Notes: generated by a model not told the origin, from the letters alone. Shown: positions 50,421 through 62,900, counted from the stretch's first letter. The stretch: 64,000 nt of DNA from Laccaria trichodermophora (GCA_018417955.1 JACTVC010000007.1:1426001-1490000); one strand, 5' to 3'. Program-made: numbers and translations.

Positions 50421-51070
50421 CCCGATTAAATGCAACTCACCTCTACATATCACAATCTCACCATCATGAGAAAAAGTCAAATTTTAGCAGATAAAGATGT
50501 GGAGGTTGAGACTGTGCAACCTCAAGTTGAACCAGAAGGCATTCAAGCCTGGCCCATGTGGAGGGTGTTTCTCACATCGCTCAAGTTGGTAGTCATCCAC
50601 TTCATGACAACACACATCATTTCACACCTCAACAGCAACTGTAATCATCCAATTGTCTCTATAAAACTCTTGGAGCACCCTCTACTTAATAATACCACAA
50701 TTGACACAAAAAAATTATTTGACTGGTCTATACCTCCTGCTAGTGGAAGTGCATCTGACACAACAAATGATGACATCCTGTGTTTCCCTGACACAATAAC
50801 ACAATCAAACCCCAAGTCAGTGATGATGACAATGAGGATCTCAAAAGAATGCTGGAGTGAGGCTGCTACTACAGAGGAAAAGACAAAGATGGAACTCCTA
50901 GTCACTGCTAATAGGTAGGTAGACCCAACTTGAAGGGTGAATGAAGTGGCAGGTGGCCAACTTTGAGGTCTGACCATCAAGGCCGTGACTAGTAAGTAGT
51001 AAGTAAGTTTGCATATTAAATATATTGAACAACTTCATAACTTCAATTAGAGTCGGAAGCTACTAGTACT
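50421..51070. other. No recognisable gene
   Basis: One plus-strand frame (50430-50918) is open but shows no known motif and lies in repeat-flanked DNA. Confidence 0.4.
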
Positions 51071-51587
51071 TGACAATACTTTGCCCTCCCTGGGTTATTC
51101 CATGTGGAATCCATGGAATGGGGGTGGACTGCAGAAATTCCAGATGGAATCCATGGAAGGGGGGATGGATTCCATGGAAAGGGGGGATGGATTCCATACT
51201 TTTGGTGGATGGATTCCATGCTTTTTCCACATGGATTCCATACTTTATTCCATATGTCCTATACCATTTTTAGGGTGGAATCCATATGGACTCCATATGG
51301 AATCCACATGGAATGACTTTATGGAATCATGGTTTTTTTACTTCATGGTCATAGCTGAGCAGGAAAAATTGAAATTTATTGAATAGACTACACAATTTAT
51401 TTTTACTACTTTCAATATTTGAGGAGGAAGACAGGGGAAGTGATGGAGGGGGGAGGGTGTAGGGAGTGATGGAGGAGAGAGGGAGTGATGAAGGGAGGGG
51501 TGGGAATGGATGGAAGGGGAGTAATGGGAGGGGGAGTGATGAAGGGGGGGAGAAATGGGAGGGGGAGTGATGAAGGGGGGGAGAAAT

Positions 51588-53140
51588 GGGAGGTCTTTAT
51601 TGTCCTCCACTGATTCCTGCTGGAATCCGGCGGAATCCAGGGAATTCCTGGAATTCCGGAGGAATCAAATTTGGCAGAGGGCCCTGCCAAATTGATCAAA
51701 CAATTCCGCAGAATTTTGAATGGAATTCAAATTCCGCCGGAATGATTCTGGTGATCACCTGGAAGGAATGCTCACGGAATGTGACTGGAACGGAATTCCT
51801 AATGCCGAAATCAACAAACAACGCCATCTCTTTCAACCACCACCACCATCACCAACACCTACACACCACGTCGCCAATGTCCACAACCACACACACCAGC
51901 CACGATGAGACAACAACGACGGCCACGATGCGGGAGACGACGCCTCGACACCACGTCCACAACCCCAGTAAACAAGCATGGCAACAAGACAACGAACGAC
52001 GATTTCATCGTTCATCGTCCTAGGTGAGCACCCCCCCCAAACTCGTCCCAACCCAGCTCGCTAACACCATGCCCACAACGAGGGACGCACAGCACGCCAG
52101 TGCACCAGCATGCCAACACACGACCACCATGACCATGCCCACGGATGACATGCCCCACCACGTCAATGGACTGCCACCACGTCAACAGACAACGACGATG
52201 ACATCAGCAGACAATGACGCCCACATCAACGGATGACAAGCACATCAGTGGACGATGACGATGACAGCAGACAATGCCCACATCAACGGACGACGACGAC
52301 GCCCACATCAACGGACGACGACGAGCACGTCAGTGGGTGACACCCATGTCAACAGAGGACGACGAGCACGCCCATGACAACACCACCACCACATCAACGG
52401 ACGACGACTGTGTCAACGGACGCCCACGTCAACAGATGACGAGCACGTTAGCGGACGACGAGCACGTCAATGGACGACGACGGCCCACCCTCTTCCCTAT
52501 CCCTCCCTTTTCCTTTCCCTTCTCCCATTCATTTTCCCTCCCCCCTGTTCCCTCTCTTCATCCCTCCCCCCTCTCTCCATCCCTCTCCCCTCTCTCCATC
52601 CCTCCCCCCTCTCTCCACCACTCCCCCTCCCCTCCATCCCCCTCTATTGCTCCCTCCCCCCTTCATCACTCCCTCCCCTCCATCCCCCCTCCATCTCTCC
52701 TCTCCATCTCTCCCCACCACTCCCTCCCCCCCCCCTCATGTAGTAGAGTATGTAGTTCTTTAACACTCAATGTTGTAGAATAGATTTATGTAGTTCTAAT
52801 GAATATAATATACAACAATTTTCTCTGTTCAAATCTAGGTGTGATAAGAAATTCTTAGGATTAACTTATCAACATAGAATAGAATAATAGATTGGTTGAC
52901 TACATTGCATAAGTAATTCAGGAGGTCTTGATAAGTGCACATTAAGTCACATTTAAAGTGTATTTTCATCAATTCCTGTGTTCCAAAACATATGTCTGAA
53001 ATAGAAGAGTGAAATATAACCTAAATAATGAGATTTTCTGTCTATTCCAGGCGGATTCCTGTGGATTCCGGTTGGATTCTGCCGGAATTCCTGGAATCCA
53101 CAGAATCCAGTAGGAATCAGTGGAGGAATGGAAAGTATTG
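51588..53140. mobile_element. Nested 1.55-kb element of the same family
   Basis: Left end GTCTTTATTGTCCTCCACTGATTCC and right end GGAATCAGTGGAGGAATGGAAAGTATT are inverted. The direct repeat GAGAAATGGGAG lies on both sides, but the host is a G-rich tandem tract, so the duplication could predate insertion. The interior has CACGTCAACGGACGACGACG repeats (52140-52480), a CCCTCCC tract (52490-52740), and AT-rich DNA. Confidence 0.6.
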
Positions 53141-53930
53141 AGAAATGGGAGGGAGAGCAACAGAGGGAGGGGGAGCAACAGAGGGAGGGGGAGCAACAGA
53201 GGGAGGGGGAGCAACAGATGGAGGAGGGGCTCAGTTGCCATTGGGCAGTCGTGTCGTGGGCGGTCGCATTGTGTTTGTGGGTGGCGCGTTGTGTTTGTGG
53301 GCGGTTGTGTTGTGTTTGTTTCATCACATTGTGTTTGTGTCGTTGCATTGTGTCATTGCATTGTGTTTGTGTCATCTGCGTGGGTGGTTGTGTCATCTTC
53401 ATGTCATCACATCGTCGTGGTGTCATTGCGTCATCTTTGTGTCATTGCATCGTCTTCGTGTTGTCTGTGTGGGCGGTCATGTTGTCTGTGTGGGTGGTCG
53501 TGTTGTCTGCGTGGGTGGTCATTGATGTCTGTGGGCGGTCGTTGACATCGGTGTGGTGTGGTGGTGCATCTGCCACGTCACAACATGGCACCTGTGCTTT
53601 GGGGTCAGCAAGGTCAATGGGTGGATGGGGTGGTTTGTTCGCGGGTGGAATAAAATGATGGATGACAACATTCGTCGTCATCCGTCATCTGGTTGCCACG
53701 CTGCTGGCTTACCTGGCCTTCCACTTGCCTTCGTTCCCACCCATCTGTGGTCATCGTTGACTTCATTGTTGTTGTTGTCGCCAGCGTTGTTGTTGTTGTT
53801 GTTGTTGTTGTCAGCGTTGTCGATGTTGTCATTGTCATTGTCATTGGCGTTGTCGATGTTGTTGGCGTGGGCAGTCATGGCTTGAGATGGTGGGACGGAT
53901 GGTGGTGGTGATGGTGAAAGGAAGAAGCAA
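53140..53930. repeat. GGGAGGGGGAGCAACAGA repeat and GTTGTC-rich DNA
   Basis: Four copies of AGCAACAGAGGGAGGGGG (53155-53225), then GTGTTTGTGTCATTGCATCG-type repeats (53265-53550) and a GTTGTTGTTGTC microsatellite (53768-53830). It is part of the outer element. Confidence 0.75.
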
Positions 53931-54014
53931 CGTGGCAACGTGACAGCCATAGCTGTCACGTTTGAGACACCATGTGACCAATGATGCTATATATCGACCT
54001 TTAGTTTACCTTAT

Positions 54015-54090
54015 AACAAACCCAGTATGGCTCAGGTGGTTACAACGCTGCTTCCATTCATGACGTCATGGGTTAAATTCTCTCAGGTGC
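54015..54090 (+). other. tRNA-like module near the right end of the outer element
   Basis: TGGCTCAGGTGG (A-box-like) and GGGTTAAATTC (B-box-like) are about 40 bp apart, pointing to the right end. It resembles 27805-27880 (GCTGCTTNNATTCATG core). Confidence 0.45.
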
Positions 54091-54275
54091 AAAATGTATT
54101 TTTTACTTAAATATAGTAAGGACACTATATCTATATGTATTCTAATGGTATAATGGTCATTAATTCCTTCCATGGAATCCATATGAACTGCTCCATGGAA
54201 TCCATATGGACTGTTCCATGGAATAAATGTGGATATGCCTGCATTCCATATGGAATAACCCGGGGAAGGTAAAGA

Positions 54276-55774
54276 CCTCGACTAAGGCCTTGGAGCTGGC
54301 AGCAGTATGCGCTGTGACATTATAATTGGAGCCTATCTAGGGTTCACCCACCATGAAATAGAGTATCAAGAAGCTCTAGAGTAAACCACCCAATGCAGGG
54401 ACAAGACTGCATTACTACCAAGGGTTTAAAAACATGTAATGGATTTTTAATATGGAAACTTGGACTTTTATTCTGCGATAAATACTTCCAAGACTTCTAG
54501 AAGATAAACTGCATGTGGACATTGTGACATAATGTTCTACTACTAGAAAGACTATACTGCAACCATGTAGTATATGTATGAGGACCAAGCATGGCCTGTG
54601 GCCATGTAAAGTGTCAAGTACAGCAATTCCCATGTACACATCAAAAAGTGATGTATAGCATCATCCAAGATGCATGAAATGTGCACCTGGAAAGACATTA
54701 GGTAATCCATCCTGGAGACCCTCTGATAACTAAGAAAGTCATTTGAAGTCCTTTAGAGTACCATCTGATCTCCATATGATACAGAAACCAAGCTGAGGCA
54801 TTTTAATCAAATGACCTCTGGAAATAAAGAAGCCGGCAGCTTGCTGCATATGTATCAGCCCAGCCATCACTAAAATGACATGATATGTCAAATTGGTAAC
54901 TGAGACCAAGAGAAAGAAGCATAAGGAACCAGTCTGGGCCAAGGATAATTAAAAGCCGGACTATTCCATGTACACATCAAATACTGATGCATTCATAAGA
55001 GAAAGATACCAACACTACAAAAACTGTAGTGTATCAAAGAAAGACACTATAAAACTATACCACATGATTATTAAAAGCTATTTATATTCCATTTGTAATT
55101 TCTGACCGATATAAACCATAGAACAACACATGTAAAAGCATAGATAGGAGTTTTGGAGTATAAAAGGAGGTCACTGGCAGGTCAAAAGGCAAGCAATTGT
55201 CCCCTGTTGACCAGCTAGTTGCACTCCAAGTAGAGACTTAGGAGGTGGACAGTTGTAATCAATTAAAGCAGATTTCTTCATGGTCAGAAAAGTACAGTGT
55301 GAATGAAGCCAGCATGCTTGGGAGTCAGCTTACTTGGAGACTTGAATAAGAGGTTTTCAAGCACAGTATCATTCAGACAAGACAGTGTACTTGTACCCTT
55401 TGTTTTGGAGCATAGTGACATAATAAAAGCTCAAGGGAGTTATAAAAGTCCAATAAATTCGTGTTTCATGTCAATAAAGAAGTCTGTGTGCAAGAACTTT
55501 GCATTTGAGCAACCAGGATCCCTGAAAGACATACTTTGTTCTATTAAACTATTCTAATACCACACCCAATAATAAAACCTGGTTTTATTATGAAAACTCT
55601 TGAGACTTAAACCTAAGAAGACAAAAGTGGTATTTCTTAATACCAAAGGCCCTCAAACTCTTGCACCGAGATTGTGATAGTGTGTGAGTGAGTGAGTGAG
55701 TGAGTGAGTGTTAGGTGTTTAGGGTTTTCCCCTGACCTGCTTGATCCTTGTTTGCGTGTTTCGCACTTTCACAT
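54276..55774. other. No gene; GTGA microsatellite at 55681-55712
   Basis: Frames are short and without motifs. The microsatellite is GTGTGTGAGTGAGTGAGTGA. Confidence 0.5.
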
Positions 55775-58202
55775 TCATCCCTGTGCAAAGTGTATCATCG
55801 GCTGGGCAGTGGCATCATCCATGAAGAGGGGAGGTGGTTGAGTGGGATGAGAATCAACACCATCTATTACTGACAATTGTGGTGGAGAAGTTGAACCAGA
55901 ATCATCAGTGAGTTTTTCCAGGGTTGCAACTTGCCCAAATGGGTCATCGTCCATCAAGACATCATCATTGGTAGACCTCAGGGACACCATGTCATCATTG
56001 TCTGGGTTGCAAACCAAATCAGTGTTAGCATTGGAGAGGCAGCTCTCTAGCAAGCAAAGGGCAGTGGCAATATCTGTCAAGAGTGAAGGTGGTTGAGTGG
56101 GATCAGCAGCATCCATTACTGATGATCTCAGTGAAGAAGTTGAACTGCTGCTGGGCAACATTTCAATGATTTCCTTGTCTGATGCTTTTGGACTAGTGTT
56201 GAGACCTATAACAAAGGATTTGAAAGCCCCAGTGGCAAATGAGTGACAGCAGGGTTCATTCTGGGTAGCTACAGATGTCCAAGAAGAGTCCCTTTCAAGA
56301 TTGACAGAAGAGGAATTGAATGCTTGGGTGGATGAATTGGTGGATGACTGGGATCTCTGCCTGTGGTGAAGATCTCTGCCATATTTTTGAGATGATGTGC
56401 TTTCAAAATGCTGTGAATCGGACAGCTGGGCTGCTCAATGGCCTGAGGAGTGGCCTGGTGTTCGATTCATTGGCCTCCATTCAGATGAAGAAGTATTCAT
56501 GGCTTGGGTGGTACAAGAAGAAGACAACAAAACTTTCGACCAAAGGTTGGCCCCAAAAGGGCACTTAGGTGGGTATGGAGAGAAATGCAGGATGTTACAG
56601 AAAGGTGTTGAACCTGATGCTATTCCCTGACTGTCGCCACCTATGATAAGAAAATCACTTCTAAAGTAGGTACAGCTTGAATCTGGCATGTACTCACAGT
56701 CATCACCCAACTGCACAGCTCTTGTATCAACAGAAGCACTACCCCATCTTGTTAGTCGTTCTCACACTTGTAGTGCAGGGGGCTGGGTCCAAGGCGAAGA
56801 TGACAAAAAACCTTGCCAAGTGGCCAGTGGGTTACTGTTCGATGAAGAGTGTGACAGCAGAGAGTGCACAGATGGAGATGAGCGATTTGAAGTGTTCCAG
56901 GAAGATGTTGACCTTGATGATATATCCTGGCTGTAACTGTCTATGGTGAGAAAGTTAACATTGGAAGCAGGCATGGTTCTAATCTGACATGTACTCACAG
57001 CTATCACTTGACCATGTATTTGGTCTTTCTGACACCAGTAAGGCAAGGTTTTTCCAAGCAGAGAATGATGTGCTAGCCCAAGAAGATCTGGATGAAGAAG
57101 AGTGCGGCAGCAAAGGGCACATAGATGGGGATGGAGAGCAATCCAGAATGTCCCAGGAAAAACTTGAACTCAACTGATTGTCACCTATGTTGTTAAAATC
57201 AATAGAAGGTACGATTGCAATACTACATGCACTCACAATTATCACCTGACCACACACTTCTTGCATCAATGGAAACACTTCCCGTTGTTGGTCTTTCTGA
57301 TGCCAGGGGCACAGGAGCTGTGGGCTTTGCTCCTGTGTCGAGGTCATAGAGTTGGTCAGCTGACTTTGGAGCATATTTTCCATAGTGCTTGCCAATTTTA
57401 CACCATTTGTCAATGTTAATGTGATGCCCATGAAATTCTGCATAATCAATGTCTTCCTTGTCATCAGAATCGGACTCATCCCGGTAAGTGTGATCTGTAA
57501 GGCATCGCCAATAGAAGAATATCCAGGCTGTGGACTGGTCATTCTTGATAAGAATGAAAGGACCATTTAGCTCAGTTAACTCCTTTCTGTCAGCAATGTC
57601 CCAACGAGCCCAGCCCTCAAAGTCAATGACCAAATTGCATACATGGTGCTTTGCTTGTACTGTTGGGTTTGAAAGGGTCTTCCTCCCATCCTGTAGAAAT
57701 ATGTTGAAAGGGGTCTTGGTACCATCTTGTATGGGTGAAAAACATTTGAAATGGAGATCACCCTCTTCTCGGCTTGTCCACTTGTATAAGATCAGAATTT
57801 TATACTTTGACCATAACAGGATGTTCAGATGGGGCCAGTTCTCAGAAAGGTCAACAATGATAGCATGTTGCATACAAGCCCTTGGGTTGATAGGCAAGGC
57901 TTGAATTTGGTCAGATTGACGTGCCTTCAAACGTTCAGTATCCCACTTAGGCATTATGATGGTCCACCAAGTGAAGAATGCCACATACTCTTGCATAGCC
58001 CCTTGGACAGTGCGAAAGCGAGATTCTGTGCAAAAATGATCGAATGGGATAGCTGGGGATTGAGGTAATGGTGGGGTGAATTTGCCACTGAAAATAAGCA
58101 GTTGCTCCACCTGTTGGTAATCAGAAAAATACTCAGAAAAGTGAGTGGAGGCACTGTTGAATGGGTCTTGGGCAATATACCATGGTTGCTGCTGGGATGA
58201 TC
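55775..58202 (-). pseudogene. Uncharacterised gene with tandemly duplicated exons and two in-frame TGAs
   Basis: The first exon is open from about 58192 to 57237 and encodes a Trp-rich globular region (FFTWWTIIMPKW, IVDLSENWPHLN, HVCNLVIDFEGWARWD) and a segment TEL-N-G-P-F-I-L-I. It is followed by exons 56999-57184, 56698-56940 and 55775-56640, all phase 1-1, each with a Ser-rich, WSSDS/LGDD-type end and a GTGAGTACATG donor; these are diverged copies of one another. TGA codons interrupt the frame at 56764-56762 and 56437-56435. The final part is Ser/Asp-rich and ends FAQG-TGA. The 5' side is cut by the repeat element at 58203-58437. No family recognised. Confidence 0.5.
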
Positions 58203-58437
58203 CCTAGTAGGAATCCAACTGAAGCATTGGATTTTTTTTGTCTAAGTTCAGTTGGAGTCCAGTTGGAGTCCAGTTGGAGTCCAGTAGGAGTCCAAGAGGA
58301 GTCCAATAGGTGGAAAATGCCTTTTTTGAAAGAATTGTTGAAATCCAGTAGGAATCCTACTGGAGTCCTGGAATCCAGTAGGAATCTTACTGGAGTCCTG
58401 GAGTCCAGTAGGAATAGGTGGGGGAATGATAAGTACT
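58203..58437. mobile_element. GGAGTCCAGTT-type terminal element, ~235 bp
   Basis: Tandem GGAGTCCAGTTGGAGTCCAG and TAGGAATCCTACTGGAGTCC end in GGAATAGGTGGGGGAATGATAAGTACTG, the shared outer end of the GGAATCC family. The left boundary (near TAGTAGGAATCC) does not show the matching end, so it is either truncated or a single terminal array. It sits at the 5' side of the gene above. Confidence 0.6.
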
Positions 58438-58730
58438 GTGATTAATGCAGATTTTTACATTTCTTAACAGGAGTATTGGAGAGGGAAGTATTATTCCAGT
58501 AAATTTCTTAGCCTTGGTATAAGTCACCCAACAAGGGACAAGAACAGGTTGATTGGCACAATGACCTCAGGTAGTTGGTTGCAAGAGTCACCCATAATGA
58601 CCAGGAGGAGCCTATAAGTTTCCCAGACACCTAGATGTAATGCAGCTGAAGCCTTCAATGAGAAGACCGTGACATGCAGGAGTGAGGAAAGTGCAATCGG
58701 ATGCACTGACAAGATGTGTGAACACCTAAA

Positions 58731-58732
<2 letters not shown>

Positions 58733-58769
<37 letters not shown>
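58733..58769. repeat. (AC)n microsatellite
   Basis: About 18 AC units; minus-strand CV-repeat frames here are artefacts. Confidence 0.95.
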
Positions 58770-58771
<2 letters not shown>

Positions 58772-58803
58772 CACCTTAAACACTTATCACCACAGGTATG
58801 TGC

Positions 58804-59301
58804 TCAAGTAGTCGACCAGTGTTCTGTCCCCTGTACTGAACTCCCATTGTGCTGAGGATCAAGTTGATTGTGAGAAAGTGACAGGCAGAACAGCCTCCCT
58901 TCCTCAGGCTCCATGCATAGTTTGTCAATGCTGAGGTTTGGAAATTTTCTGACAAGCATGGCAGAAACTTGATCTTTAGTTTGGTGCCTAAGGAATTGTC
59001 CAGGGTAGTCTGGGATGGTTGTGGTTTCTAGAAAATGAGTAGAATGGTGAGGTAATGCATCAGGATCAACAGGACCTACCAGTGTTTTTCTGGACTTTTG
59101 TGAGAACACAATCCAGTCTACTGGATTCAACCCGTTTTTGGGTAGCTTCCTCTGCCATCTTTGTGTTTTATTTTCCATGGCAAGTCTTCCTGGGTTGTGG
59201 GACAATGGCAGCACAAGCCATGTCAACAGGAGGAATAAATCAGTAGTAGGAGCAAGGTAGCAGAGTGGGTTGTTCCAGGGAGTCATCACGATCAAGATCA
59301 C
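58804..59301 (-). CDS. Hypothetical ORF, possibly an upstream exon of the 55775-58202 gene
   Basis: Open for 165 codons with a mid-section (LNPVDWIVFSQKSRK, PVDPDALPHH, VSAMLVRKFPNLS) that reads like protein rather than repeat. No known domain. The start and splice sites are not resolved, and the link to the gene downstream on the same strand is a guess based on position. Confidence 0.3.
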   Translation of the reverse strand: MILIVMTPWNNPLCYLAPTTDLFLLLTWLVLPLSHNPGRLAMENKTQRWQRKLPKNGLNPVDWIVFSQKSRKTLVGPVDPDALPHHSTHFLETTTIPDYPGQFLRHQTKDQVSAMLVRKFPNLSIDKLCMEPEEGRLFCLSLSHNQLDPQHNGSSVQGTEHWSTT

Positions 59302-59429
59302 TCAACAAAACATCATTGATGGCCCAAACAATGCAAAATGGAGAAACCGGTATAAATCAAATAACTCTCTGATGGATTCACTTCAGAGCATGTCATGATC
59401 CAGAGATTAGCACTGTTCATTGTTCCCAG

Positions 59430-59620
59430 CAATCTACCTTCTCTTTGTGTCTTTTTCCCACTGTTTCTCTTTCCTCTTTTCTTTTTGACAAACAATGGGC
59501 TGCAACACAACTCTGAGGTCTTTATGCTGCCATTGCTTTTCTGAGCAGACTCTGCCTGGACTCCATTGGACTGAGGGTATGCAGAACAGATGTAAGAACA
59601 ATACCACCAGTGTCATCAAA
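59430..59620 (-). pseudogene. Short Cys/KEKRKE fragment
   Basis: Resembles the minus-strand segment around 4330-4400 (both contain TTTCCTCTTNTCTTTTKGNCAAAC and GCAACACAACTC). It is probably the same decayed gene fragment in two places. Unidentified. Confidence 0.3.
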
Positions 59621-59966
59621 CATGACTTATCTCAGATTACACCCAACAATGTCATCTATGTCCTCAAGACAGGATAGGTGGTTGAGCAGAGATACCAATA
59701 TGACTTGGAAGTTGTTGAGTGCAAAAGAGGGGGCATGGGCGAGTTTAGAAAGATGAGGGAGGCAGAGCAGGAGACAGGTGGTTTTCTTCCAGAGAAGGAT
59801 TGGGTGGTGTTTGCAGGTCTGGTTCAGTCTGGTTTTTTGCCCCAAAAACATGCAACCATGGACCACACAACCAGTCCAGGACTGACCCAGATATTGAGGG
59901 AACCAAACTGGACCACCTAGGACTGGTCTTTTGTGGTCCATGAACCATGTTCAGACTGATTCAGAC

Positions 59967-62900
59967 CACTTCAGTCACCCACCTTGACCAAGCTATTAGC
60001 CTTGTAAAGTGTAAGAATGTATCCAGGCTAATAGGTTCCTTGGCCATTTATTTTTTTGCCTCTGGAGGAAAATATATTATTGCATTGGGCAAAAATGTTT
60101 GACCTTCAATATTGTGACCAGAAATATTTGGGTTGATATATTGCATTGAAAAATATCCTAGCCATCTGAAAGTGGTCGGAAATGTTTGAAGCATGTTAGA
60201 GTGGTTGGAAATATTTGAAGTGTTTCAGACTGGTTGGAAATGTTTGAAGCATGTTAGAGTGGTCGGAAATATTTGAAGTGTTTCAGACTGGTTGGAAATG
60301 TTTTAGCTATGTCACACTGCTGAAAAATCTTTTTGTCATGTCACACTGCTAAGAAATGTTTGAGCCATGTCACACTGCTGAAAAATCTTTTGAGCATGTC
60401 ACACTGCTCGGAAATGTTTTAGCCATGTCACATAGGCAAAAAATTTCCTGCCAGTGTCATGGAGTATCTGGGGTCCTAGTTTCAAAAAAATAACTTCAAA
60501 AATTTCTGACCATTCAAACTTTTATCTTCTGGATTCAACTTTTCTACAAAATTTATCATAAAGATAATTTTGGTCCTAAACTTGCCCTTTAACTTTCATA
60601 TTGTATTTTTGTTCTAGAAACAGCAGATTATATATTGCATGCAACTGTATCTATTGGTATTCAGCTATTTTTTATATAGTTATAGCCTCTAAATTCTGCT
60701 TCTTCAGATAATGAAGGTTTTTACTGACTGCTCTTATATTGAGTTTATATTGGTAATTGCCTATAATAGACTAGCCCTACCTACTGAATCATTACTGTTG
60801 TCTATTATTCATGCAGAGATAAATATTGGCTGATGTGCAAGCTATATTGTGGTACACTACTGAACATAAGTGTCCCTAGAGTAGTGGAACAGCTGTTGGA
60901 ATGTCTAACAGACAATGCAACCAAAGTTGTTGTGACCCAAGGAGTAGGTCGTTCCAGCCAATCAATCAATAGCTATGTAGGAGCCATGGAATGTGACAGT
61001 TCATAGTACCCATGCTCTGATCTTCATGGACAGACCCATTGGACAGTGCTATGATCATGCAAGTCACAAAGGCTCCTCACATGTATTGCCTAGTGTTCAA
61101 GTTACAGCTGTTAGTAGGGCTTCAAGTTGAGCAACATGAGCAATAGTGTGGTTAAAGGGATAGATTCCCTCATGGACTACATGAGGTGTAATGTACAAAA
61201 TGGGTGATGTAAGCAGAATTTGACTAAGCATATAGTAACACTGATAGTTGCACAATGTTGGGGAGTGGAAAGAGTAAGATGTGTGTGTAGGGAGTTGCTC
61301 ACTGGACTGACATACTACACATATTCTTCACTGCAGTGGACCTATGTTTCTGAAAACTAGAGAGAGTTCTGGGCATTGTTACATTTACCATGCTAACTAT
61401 ATTTCTCACTCCCATAGAGATATGTTCCTGAGCACTGGAGAGGGTTCTGAGGATTGTCAGAGTCTGATGTTTCATGTAAATGTATATGATGTAATGTATT
61501 CATGTCTGTGGGCTATAATGACATCTTGAATTTTTTCTGCTGGTACTTTACTGTGCCCCACTGATATCTGCAGAAATGGCTTGAATCCTCCAGAATTCTG
61601 ATCTCTTAGAAATATTTGAATTTTCTTTTTTAGACATGGATTTTAGACCTTGACAACAGTACCCAACAAGAAGTTCTATTTTTTCTCATTTTTACCATAT
61701 TTTATAAATGATTTTCATTTAAAATAGTAATATTTGTCATTTGAAAATGCAAAATGGACTCCGAAATCAGCCCTGCAACATTATGACCACCAGTAATTAC
61801 CATCTACATTTTCTCCAATGTTACTCTCATTTTATTATGATTTTCTAGCCATATTTGTGCACAAATTACCTTATTTGGAAATATGCACAGATCATGTCCA
61901 CCATGCACCCACATTGTCAATAACAGTTAATAGTATGTCTGTGCTTTTTTTCTGTTTTTTTTTTCTGATTCTCACACTATATTCATCTTAATTGCTATAT
62001 TATAAAATGCATACAAACCATGTATATGGTACCTCAATATTCCTGACAATAGTCTATTATTTTTCTCTTTTTCCTGTATATTTATGGCTATATTTCCATT
62101 ATAGACTATATTTGGAAATATGCACAGACCAAATAAACAGTACACCAAGACCTATTTACATCACATGATTTTTCTGATTTTTCTAATTACATTTGTATTA
62201 ATTACTATGTTAGCAAATGTGCACAGGCCATGTACATACCCAATATTGTCAACAACAGTCCATTTTCTTATTTTTCTGGCTATATTTGTATCAATTACTA
62301 TATGAAAAAATGTGCACAAACTATATTCATAGTATGTCAATATTGTCCATAATAGTACATTATGTTTCTGTTTTTCTTCTAATTTTCTGGCCATATTGTC
62401 ATTAATTACCATATTTGAAAATATGCACAAACCAAGTAAACACAAAATTATCACATATCATTTGAATTTTTTATCATTTTTCTGCCTATATTTATATTGA
62501 TTACCATATTGGAAAATATGCACAGACCCTGTATATTGTACCCCAATATTTTCAACAATATTTTATTATTTTAATTTTAATTTTCTAATTTTCTAGCATT
62601 ATTGAATTTCTCTTTAATTTTCTGGCTGTATTTGTATTAATTACCATATTGACCATATATCTATTTTCCCCTCTTTTTGTCTGATTTTCTATATATATTT
62701 CCATAATGAGAAATGTGTACAGGCCATTAGTAATGGTCTATTGCCTTGCTCTTATGTTTTGCTGCTCTGTCCCCATGCCAAAGACAATACCCAAACAAGA
62801 GCCCTTACTCCTCTACTTTGTGGAATCCTCTGCACCATTTACAATGGTTTTATATAATATCAAGAACCAATATACTGAATTTCCTACAGGGTATGCAATA

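Larger units (their letters stand above)
51075..54275. mobile_element. 3.2-kb element with ATGGAATCCAT-rich ends (outer)
   Basis: Left end TACTTTGCCCTCCCTGGGTTATTCC (51079) and right end GGAATAACCCGGGGAAGGTAAAGACC (54244-54273) are inverted copies. Next to them are arrays of ATGGAATCCATATGGA. The interior has GGGAGTGATGG tracts, ACCACC-type sequence, a tRNA-like module near the right end, and a nested related element (51588-53139). No protein is encoded; the long frames follow low-complexity DNA. Confidence 0.65.

Noticed and set aside
53120..53658. Val/Cys/Gly-rich frames
   Set aside because: They follow GTGTTTGTG-type repeats in three frames.
1290..56764. TGA read as a sense codon
   Set aside because: Several genes here, including the intact transposase, appear to end with TGA, and no fungal nuclear code of this kind fits; decay of CGA is simpler.
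58524..58766. Minus-strand frame beginning with Cys-Val repeats
   Set aside because: Starts inside the (AC)n microsatellite.
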